A DNA stretch of 64,000 nucleotides from Companilactobacillus sp. (lineage in GTDB: Bacteria > Bacillota > Bacilli > Lactobacillales > Lactobacillaceae): contig NZ_JAKVLR010000001.1 in the NCBI RefSeq assembly GCF_022484265.1, forward strand, positions 186,001 through 250,000. Reading direction: 5' to 3'. Made by a program: the position numbers and the translations under genes. The notes under the pieces were generated by a model. That model saw only the letters and a list, made by a program, of their open reading frames with translations, was not told the origin of the DNA and did not search any database. Positions 7,950 through 16,393 of the stretch are shown piece after piece (within the stretch, counting starts at the first letter, position 1; every line of letters begins with the position of its first letter).

Positions 7950-9656
7950 ATGAAACAATCTCGAATGTATATTCCAACACTTAAACAGGTGCCATCCGAT
8001 GCTGAAGCAGTCAGTCATCAGTTGATGCTACGTGCTGGATATATCAGACAAGTATCCGCTGGAGCATATGCATTGCTGCCTCTAGCTTGGGACGTAATCC
8101 AAAAAATTGAAAATATTATTCGTAAAGAAATGAAAAAAATTGACGCTGTTGAAATGATGATGCCAGTATTGTTACCTGCTGATTTGTGGAAAGAAAGCGG
8201 ACGATACGAAACATATGGCGATAATCTTTTTAAATTTGAAGATCGTCACAAAAGGGAATTCATTCTTGGCCCAACGCATGAAGAAACTTTTACCAGCGTG
8301 GTCAAAGAGAATTTGAATAGTTACAAAAAGATGCCAATGGTTCTGTACCAAATGCAGCCTAAGTATCGAGACGAAGATCGTCCACGTTATGGATTATTGC
8401 GTGGAAGAGAGTTCTATATGAAGGATGCATATTCATTTACATCCAACTACGAAGATTTGGATGTTGAATTTAATCATATGGAAACAGCTTATCGCAATAT
8501 TTTTGATGCATGCGGATTGAATTATCGCATTATTCTTGGCGATGCTGGTCCAATGGGTGGAACTGCATCCAAAGAATTTTCAGCTGTTGCTGATATTGGT
8601 GAAGATACGATTGCTTATTCTGAAGAGAGCGAATATTCTGCCAACTTAGAGATGGCAACTAGCAAGATCGAACAAGTTCCTTCAGAGGAACATAAAGCAA
8701 TTGAAAAAATCGATACGCCTGATTTACACACGATTGAAGCTTTGGCTAAGTCTTTAGATATTGATGAATCCAAGATCATGAAGGCTGTTGCTTATATTGC
8801 CGATGAGAAACCTGTATTGGTAATGATCAGAGGAGATTATCAAGTTAATGACGTTAAATTGACTAATTTACTTAAAGCAACCTTTTTAGATGAAGCAACT
8901 GCTGAACAAGTCAACGATTTATTTGGCAGTAAGCCAGGATTTATCAGTCCATTAGGTATCAATGAAGATGTAAAAGTTATTTATGATAGTTCTTTAGAAG
9001 GACTAGATAATTTTGTCATTGGCGCAAATGAAGAAGATAAGCATTATATCAATGCTAACTTTGAAGATTTGGTCGATGGCGAGCCTGAGTTTAACGACGT
9101 TAGGATCATTAAAGAAGGAGAACCTTCTCCTGACGGTCATGGATTGCTTAAGTTCACGCGAGGAATTGAAATTGGTCATATCTTTAAATTGGGAACTAAA
9201 TTTTCCGTTGATCTAGGTGCTAATTTCTTAGATGAAAATGGAAAATCACAACCGATTATCATGGGAAGTTACGGTATTGGAATTTCACGTCTACTTTCTG
9301 CTATTATTGAACAGCACAACGATGAAAATGGTATTGTTTGGCCAGCTGCACTGGCGCCATATCAAATCCACGTTGTACCAATTAAATATAAAGATGATAC
9401 TCAAAAGAAATTAAGTGATGATGTTGTTGACCTCCTCAAAGAAGAAGGCTACGACGTATTATTAGACGATCGTAATGAACGTCCTGGTGTTAAATTTGCC
9501 GATTCAGATCTGATGGGATTCCCAATCAGAATCACAGTTGGTAAAAAGGCAGCAGACTCAATTGTTGAACTGAAGTTGAGAAAGACTGGAGAGACAATTG
9601 AGGTAAATAAAGACGAATTAGTTAATTCGGTAAAAATTTTGCTTAAGAATCAGTAA
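7950..9656 (+). CDS. proS: prolyl-tRNA synthetase, bacterial type
   Basis: Class II synthetase charging tRNA-Pro. Motif 2 is visible at RYGLLRGREFYMKDAYSF and motif 3 at MGSYGIGISRLL. Between them lies the roughly 180-residue INS editing domain, which deacylates Ala-tRNA-Pro. The C-terminal anticodon-binding domain follows (VVPIKYKDD onward). Length 568 is standard. This is the housekeeping copy in its usual rseP-proS-polC position. A second, unrelated-subtype ProRS lies at 31756. Confidence 0.98.
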   Translation: MKQSRMYIPTLKQVPSDAEAVSHQLMLRAGYIRQVSAGAYALLPLAWDVIQKIENIIRKEMKKIDAVEMMMPVLLPADLWKESGRYETYGDNLFKFEDRHKREFILGPTHEETFTSVVKENLNSYKKMPMVLYQMQPKYRDEDRPRYGLLRGREFYMKDAYSFTSNYEDLDVEFNHMETAYRNIFDACGLNYRIILGDAGPMGGTASKEFSAVADIGEDTIAYSEESEYSANLEMATSKIEQVPSEEHKAIEKIDTPDLHTIEALAKSLDIDESKIMKAVAYIADEKPVLVMIRGDYQVNDVKLTNLLKATFLDEATAEQVNDLFGSKPGFISPLGINEDVKVIYDSSLEGLDNFVIGANEEDKHYINANFEDLVDGEPEFNDVRIIKEGEPSPDGHGLLKFTRGIEIGHIFKLGTKFSVDLGANFLDENGKSQPIIMGSYGIGISRLLSAIIEQHNDENGIVWPAALAPYQIHVVPIKYKDDTQKKLSDDVVDLLKEEGYDVLLDDRNERPGVKFADSDLMGFPIRITVGKKAADSIVELKLRKTGETIEVNKDELVNSVKILLKNQ

Positions 9657-9675
9657 TGAGGCTTAAGCTTTTTTT
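9641..9675 (+). terminator. hairpin at the end of proS
   Basis: GCTTAAG (9641-9647) pairs with CTTAAGC (9662-9668), followed by seven T. The stem starts inside the proS coding sequence. Confidence 0.5.
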
Positions 9676-9693
9676 ATTTAAGAAAGGTATTTT

Positions 9694-12600
9694 ATGTCAG
9701 ATAATCAAGACTTATTTAAAATTCTGATCAAACAGATAAAACTCGAAAATGTTTTACCAAACAATGATTTGTTTGATAATGCCAAATTAAATAAAGTGGA
9801 AGTCCATAAGCAGTCAAAAAGATGGACTTTCTTTTTTGAGTTCAATAATATTTTGCCATTTAATGACTTTCAAATTTTTAATGAAGCTTTGAACAATGGC
9901 TTCACAGATATCGCAAAAGTAGACTTTGAGATCTCGGTTCCCAATGCCAATCTAGATGAAAAATTAGTCCGTGATTATTGGAAATATGTTCTAAGCCATG
10001 CTCAAATAAATTCGCCGGTCGTTTCACAATTAATGGTTCAGAATCCACCACATTTTGAAAATGGTCAAGTTTTCTTGTCAGTCTCAAATAGCTTCATGGC
10101 AGATTTTATGAATGGTGAAATTATTGAGGGAATTCAGAATGAGTATTCAAATCTTGGCTTTCCAGCATTCAAAATTCGCTGCAATGTTGATGAGGCGAAA
10201 TCGCAGGCTAAGCTTGATGAGTTAAAAGCTTCTAACGCTGAAAAAGAAAAGGTATTCCAAGATAAGGCGAAAGAAGTCAGCGAGAAAAAAGCTGCTCAGA
10301 AATCTACTCCTAGCAGTGGTAATAAATTAGGTAAGAAGATTGCTGATGACCAACCAATCATTTCAATGATTGACATTGTTGAAGAAGACCGAAACAAAGT
10401 CGTTGAGGGATATATTTTTGATAAAGATGTCCGCAAACTAAAATCAGGTCGTTCTTTGATGATCCTCAAAGTTACAGATTATACTTCTTCATTCAGTATC
10501 AAGAAGTTTTCTAATGGTGAAGAAGACGAAGCCTTTTTTGAAAACCTCGACAAAGGTGCTTGGATCAGAGTTCGTGGAAATGTCCAAGAAGATACTTTCT
10601 CACGTGAACTAGTTATCATGGCTAACGATATCAATATCATCAAACATGAAACTAGACAAGATACGGCTGAGGAAGGTCAAAAACGTATCGAACTGCATGC
10701 ACATACTAATATGAGTCAAATGGATGCCATTCCAAGTGCTACAGCATTGGTCAAACGTGCAGCTGATTGGGGACAAACAGGTATTGCTATAACTGACCAT
10801 CGTGCATTACAAGCGTTCCCTGAAGCTTATTCAGCTGGTAAAAAATTTGGCGTCAAAATCGCTTATGGCGTCGAAGTAGATTTAGTTGATGAGGGCAATC
10901 CAATTGCCTATAATTTACGCGATCAAATTCTTGATGGTGCCGAATATGTTATTTTTGATACCGAGACTACCGGTTTGTCGGCCGTTTATGATTCGATCAT
11001 TGAAATTGGTGCTACCAAAATGAAAAACGGTGAAGTTATCGATCGATATGACAAATTCATTAATCCTGGACATCCATTGTCTGAGATCACGACAAATCTG
11101 ACTAGTATCACTGATGATATGGTCAAGGATGCCCCTGATGAGAGTGTAATAATCCCTGAATTTATGGACTTTATTGGCGATGATATCTTGGTGGGACACA
11201 ATGTAACTTTTGATATGGGATTCATGAATTCTGCTCTTAGCCGTTTAGGTAGAGAACGACTATCAATGCCGGTCATTGATACGTTGGAAATGTCGAGAAC
11301 GCTTCATTCTGAATACCGTAATCATAAGTTGGACTCCTTAGCCAAACGCTATAACATTGTCTTAGAGCACCATCACCGTGCCGATTCTGATGCTGAGACA
11401 ACTGGATATTTGATGTATAAACTTTTTGATGAATTAGAAGAAAAGTATGGAACAAATAATGTTTCGCAGCTAAATGATAATGTTGGTGGAGAAGAGGCCT
11501 ATAAACAAGCTCGCCCAAGCCATGCGATTTTATTGGCAAAGACTCAGGCAGGATTGAAAAATCTTTTTAAAATCGTTTCTTACTCGATGACGCAGTACTT
11601 TTATCGTACAGCCAGAGTGCCAAGAAGAATGTTAAACAAATATCGTGAAGGTATTATCGTTGGTTCTGCTTGTAAAGAGGGCGAAGTCTTCACGACCATG
11701 ATGCAAAAAGGGTATGATGAAACCCGCGAGATTGCCCAATATTACGACTATCTAGAAGTTATGCCAAAACCGGTTTATCAACATTTTTTGGATGCTAAGA
11801 TCATCAAAGATGAACAATCGCTCGAAGAAATTATCAGTAACATTGTTAAATTAGGAAAAGAGATCAACAAACCAGTTGTTGCAACTGGCGACGTCCATTA
11901 TCTTGACCCGTCAGACAAGGTTTATCGAGATATCGTAATTAAAGCTGTTAAGAGTAATCCTCTAGCACGTCAGGAATTACCGGATGTTCAATTCAGAACT
12001 ACTAATGAAATGTTTGACGAGTTCAGTTTTTTGGACGATGACGATGCTCAAGAAATTATTGTTGATAATGCGCATCAGATTATGGACTCGATCGATGAAA
12101 TGTCTCCGGTCAAAGACAAACTGTACACGCCGAAAATGGAAGGTGCCGAAGACGAGATCAAGAACTTGACCTTGAATAAGGCTCATGAATTATATGGCAA
12201 TCCGTTGCCAGAAATTGTTCAAGAACGAATGGACAAAGAATTGAAAAGTATTATCGGTAATGGATTCTCAGTTATTTATCTGATTTCGCAGCGTCTGGTG
12301 TATAAATCTAATAAAGATGGATACTTGGTTGGATCTCGTGGTTCCGTTGGTTCCAGTTTCGTTGCGACAATGACTGGTATAACTGAGGTTAATCCATTGC
12401 CACCGCATTATCGTTGCCCTAAGTGTAAATATTCTGAATTTTATACCAAAGGTGAAGTTGGTTCAGGATTTGATCTGGCAGATAAAAATTGTCCAAAATG
12501 TGGTACAGAATTGTTAAAAGATGGTCAGGATATTCCATTTGAAACTTTCCTTGGTTTCAAAGGTGACAAGGTTCCTGATATCGATCTTAACTTCTCTGGA

Positions 12601-13998
12601 GACTATCAACCTGTAGCGCACAACTACACTAAAGTACTTTTTGGTGAGGATCACGTATTCCGTGCTGGTACCATTGGTACGATTGCTGATAGAACCGCCT
12701 TTGGTTATGTTAAAAATTATGAAGAACTGACTGGCAAACAATTGAGAAACGCTGAAGAAGAACGACTGGCTATGGGTTCAACTGGTGTTAAAAGAACTAC
12801 CGGTCAACATCCAGCTGGTATTATTGTTGTGCCAGATTATATGGATATTTTTGACTTTACGCCGATCCAATATCCTGCTGACGATCAAAACGCAGCTTGG
12901 AAGACCACTCACTTTGATTTCCATTCGATCCATGATAATATCTTGAAACTGGATATTCTTGGACATGATGATCCAACCATGATCCGTACGTTGCAAGATT
13001 TATCCGGAATCGACCCTAAAACTATTCCAGTTGATGACCCAGATGTCATGGCATTGTTTTCAGGAACACAGTCGTTAGGTGTTACGCCTGAACAAATTTT
13101 TTCAAAAACTGGTACGTTAGGCGTCCCAGAATTTGGTACTCGATTTGTTCGTGGAATGTTGGAAAAAACTCATCCAACGACATTTGCTGAATTACTGCAA
13201 ATTTCTGGATTATCTCACGGTACTGACGTTTGGCTAGGAAATGCCGAAGAGCTGATCGACCAAGGCGTGGTAACTCTAAAAGACGTTATTGGCTGTCGTG
13301 ATAATATCATGATGGATTTGATTCACTACGGTATGGATTCGCAAATGGCATTTCAAATCATGGAACATGTTCGTAAGGGTAGAGGTATTCCCGATGATTG
13401 GAAACAAGCAATGAAGGATGCCGACGTTCCTGATTGGTACATCAAATCTTGTTTGAAGATCAAATACATGTTCCCTAAGGCCCATGCTACTGCCTATATT
13501 TTGATGGCATTACGGATTGCTTATTTTAAAGTTCACTATCCACTTTATTATTACAGTGCTTACATGTCAGTTCGTGCTGATGATTATGATTTAGTGGCGA
13601 TGACTTCTGGTAAGCAAGCAGTCAAAAATGCTATGCAAGAGATCAATAACAAAGGGATGGACGCATCTACAAAAGAGAAGAATTTGTTGACGGTACTAGA
13701 GATTGCCAACGAATGCCTCGAACGTGGATTCAATATCAAGATGGTTGATTTGGAAAAATCCGATGCGTTTGAATTTAAGATCATCGATGACCATACTTTG
13801 TTAGCACCATTTAACGCAATTCCTGGCTTGGGTGACAACGTTGCAAAACAAATTGTTGCGGCCAGAGAAGAACAGCCATTCCTTTCTAAAGAAGACCTTT
13901 CGATTCGTGGAAAGGTATCAAAGACGATTATCGAATATATGTCCGATAATCATGTCTTGGATGGAATGCCTGATGAGAACCAATTATCGCTGTTTTAG
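9694..13998 (+). CDS. polC: DNA polymerase III alpha subunit, PolC type
   Basis: Replicative DNA polymerase of low-GC Gram-positive bacteria; 1434 residues is the usual size. Domains in order are an N-terminal region, an OB fold, the PHP domain (RIELHAHTNMSQMDA), and a 3'-5' exonuclease inserted in the PHP domain (VIFDTETTGL, the DxE of exonuclease I). A four-Cys zinc finger (CPKC and CPKCG) and the polymerase core with PDIDLNFSGDYQ active-site aspartates follow. Preceded by AAGAAAGG. Stands alone between two hairpins. Confidence 0.99.
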   Translation: MSDNQDLFKILIKQIKLENVLPNNDLFDNAKLNKVEVHKQSKRWTFFFEFNNILPFNDFQIFNEALNNGFTDIAKVDFEISVPNANLDEKLVRDYWKYVLSHAQINSPVVSQLMVQNPPHFENGQVFLSVSNSFMADFMNGEIIEGIQNEYSNLGFPAFKIRCNVDEAKSQAKLDELKASNAEKEKVFQDKAKEVSEKKAAQKSTPSSGNKLGKKIADDQPIISMIDIVEEDRNKVVEGYIFDKDVRKLKSGRSLMILKVTDYTSSFSIKKFSNGEEDEAFFENLDKGAWIRVRGNVQEDTFSRELVIMANDINIIKHETRQDTAEEGQKRIELHAHTNMSQMDAIPSATALVKRAADWGQTGIAITDHRALQAFPEAYSAGKKFGVKIAYGVEVDLVDEGNPIAYNLRDQILDGAEYVIFDTETTGLSAVYDSIIEIGATKMKNGEVIDRYDKFINPGHPLSEITTNLTSITDDMVKDAPDESVIIPEFMDFIGDDILVGHNVTFDMGFMNSALSRLGRERLSMPVIDTLEMSRTLHSEYRNHKLDSLAKRYNIVLEHHHRADSDAETTGYLMYKLFDELEEKYGTNNVSQLNDNVGGEEAYKQARPSHAILLAKTQAGLKNLFKIVSYSMTQYFYRTARVPRRMLNKYREGIIVGSACKEGEVFTTMMQKGYDETREIAQYYDYLEVMPKPVYQHFLDAKIIKDEQSLEEIISNIVKLGKEINKPVVATGDVHYLDPSDKVYRDIVIKAVKSNPLARQELPDVQFRTTNEMFDEFSFLDDDDAQEIIVDNAHQIMDSIDEMSPVKDKLYTPKMEGAEDEIKNLTLNKAHELYGNPLPEIVQERMDKELKSIIGNGFSVIYLISQRLVYKSNKDGYLVGSRGSVGSSFVATMTGITEVNPLPPHYRCPKCKYSEFYTKGEVGSGFDLADKNCPKCGTELLKDGQDIPFETFLGFKGDKVPDIDLNFSGDYQPVAHNYTKVLFGEDHVFRAGTIGTIADRTAFGYVKNYEELTGKQLRNAEEERLAMGSTGVKRTTGQHPAGIIVVPDYMDIFDFTPIQYPADDQNAAWKTTHFDFHSIHDNILKLDILGHDDPTMIRTLQDLSGIDPKTIPVDDPDVMALFSGTQSLGVTPEQIFSKTGTLGVPEFGTRFVRGMLEKTHPTTFAELLQISGLSHGTDVWLGNAEELIDQGVVTLKDVIGCRDNIMMDLIHYGMDSQMAFQIMEHVRKGRGIPDDWKQAMKDADVPDWYIKSCLKIKYMFPKAHATAYILMALRIAYFKVHYPLYYYSAYMSVRADDYDLVAMTSGKQAVKNAMQEINNKGMDASTKEKNLLTVLEIANECLERGFNIKMVDLEKSDAFEFKIIDDHTLLAPFNAIPGLGDNVAKQIVAAREEQPFLSKEDLSIRGKVSKTIIEYMSDNHVLDGMPDENQLSLF

Positions 13999-14027
13999 TT
14001 GATTTTATTGGGAATATATGGTAAATT
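13999..14027 (+). promoter_or_regulatory. candidate promoter of the rimP-nusA-infB operon
   Basis: TTGATT at 13999-14004, a 17-bp spacer and TAAATT at 14022-14027. It starts at the polC stop codon. Confidence 0.45.
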
Positions 14028-14051
14028 ATATTTCAGTTAATTACCGTGAAT

Positions 14052-14078
14052 GAGTGAGCAGAAATGCTCGCTCTTTTT
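14052..14078 (+). terminator. terminator or attenuator upstream of rimP
   Basis: GAGTGAGCA pairs with TGCTCGCTC (one G-U) across GAAA, followed by five T. It lies after the candidate promoter and before rimP, so it could either end polC or attenuate the nusA operon. Confidence 0.6.
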
Positions 14079-14104
14079 ATTGCCGATTACTATGGAGGGT
14101 AAAT

Positions 14105-14572
14105 TTGGACACAAAAACTGATGAATTGAAAGCCATTTTACAACCAATCTTGGAAAAACATGATTTTTTCCTAGTTGATTTGGAATTTGTTCATGAACGT
14201 GGTGACTGGTATTTAAGAGTTTACGCTGACAAAAAGGGTGGAATCACGATTGATGATTGTGCTGTTATCAGCGAGGAATATGGGGAAAAGCTTGATGAAC
14301 TCGATCCAATCGATCCTGCCTACTATCTAGAAGTTTCCTCACCAGGCGCAGAACGTCCATTAAAAAATGATCAAGATTTAAGTAATTATCAAGGTGCCTA
14401 TGTTAATGTTTCTCTTTATCAAAAGGTTGATGGAGAAAAGATTTACGAGGGCAACTTAGATTCCGTTACTGATGATCAGATCACAATGACTTATAAGGTT
14501 AAAACTAGAACCAAGCAAGTAACAATTGACCGGGACAAAATTGCGAAGATCAGACTTGCAATAGAATTCTAA
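14105..14572 (+). CDS. rimP: ribosome maturation factor RimP
   Basis: Acts in 30S subunit maturation. TTG 14105 is the likely start because GGAGGG lies just upstream (14094-14099), giving MDTKTDELKAILQP and 155 residues. An earlier ATG at 14054 falls inside the terminator hairpin and has no ribosome binding site. Conserved elements include FFLVDLEFV, GGITIDDC and the SSPGAERPL signature, ahead of the C-terminal SH3-like domain. First gene of rimP-nusA-ylxR-ylxQ-infB-rbfA. Confidence 0.95.
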   Translation: MDTKTDELKAILQPILEKHDFFLVDLEFVHERGDWYLRVYADKKGGITIDDCAVISEEYGEKLDELDPIDPAYYLEVSSPGAERPLKNDQDLSNYQGAYVNVSLYQKVDGEKIYEGNLDSVTDDQITMTYKVKTRTKQVTIDRDKIAKIRLAIEF

Positions 14573-14582
14573 GGAGATAAGT

Positions 14583-15758
14583 ATGACAAAAGAAATGGTC
14601 GATGCACTTGATGCATTGGAAAAAGAAAAAGGTATCAAAAAAGAATACGTTATTGAATCACTAGAAGCAGCTTTAGTTGCTGCTTACAAACGTAATTACA
14701 ATCAAGCCCAAAACGTTGAAGTTAAATTTGATGCTAAAAAAGGCAATATTCATGTATACTCTGTCAAGGAAGTAGTTGATGAAGTTGCAGATGATCGCTT
14801 GGAGATCTCATTAGCAGACGCACAAGCTATCAGTAAAGGTTATGAAATTGGCGACCATATTCAAGAAGAAGTTACACCTAAAGACTTCGGACGGATCGCT
14901 GCTCAAACAGCTAAACAAGTAATTATGCAACGAATCCGTGAAGCTGAACGCGATATCATCTATAATGAATATAGCCAATACGAACATGAAATAATTCAAG
15001 GAATCGTTGAACGTAGCGATAATCGTTTTGTTTACATTAGTTTTGGTAAGATCGAAGCTGTTATGTCAAAATCTGACCAAATGCCAAATGAAACATACAA
15101 TCCTCGTGACCGTGTTCGCGTTTATGTTACGAAAGTCGAAAACGCAACTAAGGGACCACAAGTGTTTGTTTCTAGAACCGATCCGAACTTAGTTAAACGT
15201 TTGTTTGAACAAGAAGTTCCCGAAATTTATGATGGAACAGTAGAAATCGTTTCAATCGCTCGTGAAGCTGGCGATCGGACTAAGATTGCTGTTAAATCAG
15301 ACAATCCTGACATCGATCCTGTTGGAACTTGTGTTGGTCCAAAGGGTGCACGTGTGCAAGCAGTTGTTGATGAATTAAATGGAGAAAATATTGATGTAGT
15401 TCCTTATGTTGATGATCCAGTAGATTATATCGCCAACGCCTTGAATCCAGCCGAAGTAATTGCTGTTCAATTTGACGATGAAGACAAGCAACAATGTATG
15501 GTAATCGTTCCTGACTATCATTTGTCATTGGCAATTGGTAAAAAAGGTCAAAACGCCCGTTTAGCAGCTAAATTGACTGGATACAAGATTGATATCAAAC
15601 CAGAGTCACAAGTTGAATTCGTTGACGATGACGACCAAGATGTTGACATCGATGACATTGAAAATGGTGACGACTTATCATCAGAAACTCCAAACGATAG
15701 TTCTGATAATGAAACAGATTCAAACGACAACGACTCTGATTCTGATTCAAACGAATAA
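14583..15758 (+). CDS. nusA: transcription termination/antitermination factor NusA
   Basis: RNA polymerase-binding elongation factor that modulates pausing, termination and antitermination. Domains in order are an N-terminal RNAP-binding domain, an S1 domain, and two KH domains (GTCVGPKGARVQAV and AIGKKGQNARLAAKLTG). The Firmicute form lacks the acidic repeats of E. coli. This one ends with an Asp/Ser/Asn-rich low-complexity tail of about 45 residues. 391 residues; AAGGAGAT precedes the ATG. Confidence 0.98.
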   Translation: MTKEMVDALDALEKEKGIKKEYVIESLEAALVAAYKRNYNQAQNVEVKFDAKKGNIHVYSVKEVVDEVADDRLEISLADAQAISKGYEIGDHIQEEVTPKDFGRIAAQTAKQVIMQRIREAERDIIYNEYSQYEHEIIQGIVERSDNRFVYISFGKIEAVMSKSDQMPNETYNPRDRVRVYVTKVENATKGPQVFVSRTDPNLVKRLFEQEVPEIYDGTVEIVSIAREAGDRTKIAVKSDNPDIDPVGTCVGPKGARVQAVVDELNGENIDVVPYVDDPVDYIANALNPAEVIAVQFDDEDKQQCMVIVPDYHLSLAIGKKGQNARLAAKLTGYKIDIKPESQVEFVDDDDQDVDIDDIENGDDLSSETPNDSSDNETDSNDNDSDSDSNE

Positions 15759-15775
15759 TAAAGGGGGAGATGGAA

Positions 15776-16084
15776 TTGGCAACTCGTAAGGTACCAATGC
15801 GTAAAGATATTTTGACAGATAAAATGTTTCCTAAAAGGGAAATGGTCAGAATAGTCAGAGATAAAGAAGGTAACATCTCCATCGATCCTACTGGCAAGAA
15901 GTCTGGTCGAGGTGCATATGTTGGTCTTGATCCCGACGCAATCAAAGAAGCTAAATCTAAGAAAGTGCTTGAAAAGGTATTTTCAAAGAAAGTTTCACCA
16001 GATTTTTATGACGAATTGTTTGAATTCGTTGATCATCAAAAGGCTAGAATGGATTTGTTTGGTGATTTAGGTAAGAAACATTGA
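15776..16084 (+). CDS. ylxR: YlxR family RNA-binding protein (RnpM)
   Basis: Small basic protein of the DUF448 family; the family has been reported to bind RNase P RNA and modulate it. The core RKVPMRKDIL, followed later by GRGAYVG, is diagnostic. A TTG at 15776 gives proper spacing to AAGGGGGAG; ATG 15770 lies only two bases after the G-run, so the TTG start is preferred, giving 102 residues. It ends in an overlap with the ylxQ start. Confidence 0.9.
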   Translation: MATRKVPMRKDILTDKMFPKREMVRIVRDKEGNISIDPTGKKSGRGAYVGLDPDAIKEAKSKKVLEKVFSKKVSPDFYDELFEFVDHQKARMDLFGDLGKKH

Positions 16085-16380
16085 AAAATGAATTCTTAAA
16101 TTTCTTAGGAATTGCAGTCCGAGCTGGCAAAATAGTTAGTGGGACTGACCTAACTTTACAAGGAGTTCGTGACAATACGGTGAAATTGGTTATAATGGCA
16201 AGTGACTGTAGTGTTAGAACTCACAAAACTATAAATGACAAAACTACTTTTTATAAAGTACCCGTAGTGGATAGTTTTACAAGTGAAGAATTAAAAAAAT
16301 CAATTGGTAAGGATAGGAAAGTTATGGGTATAACTGATACTGGAATTGCTAGAAGGTTAAATGACATTATGAAAAAATAA
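16081..16380 (+). CDS. ylxQ: L7Ae-family ribosomal protein YlxQ
   Basis: L7Ae/L30e/S12e/Gadd45-fold protein, 99 residues, presumed to bind K-turn RNA on the ribosome. NFLGIAVRAGKIVSGTDLTLQGVR at the N-terminus matches the family. TTG 16081 is the start and overlaps the ylxR stop (TTGA), so the genes are translationally coupled. Located as usual between ylxR and infB. Confidence 0.92.
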   Translation: MKNEFLNFLGIAVRAGKIVSGTDLTLQGVRDNTVKLVIMASDCSVRTHKTINDKTTFYKVPVVDSFTSEELKKSIGKDRKVMGITDTGIARRLNDIMKK

Positions 16381-16393
16381 GGAGTGTGATAGG

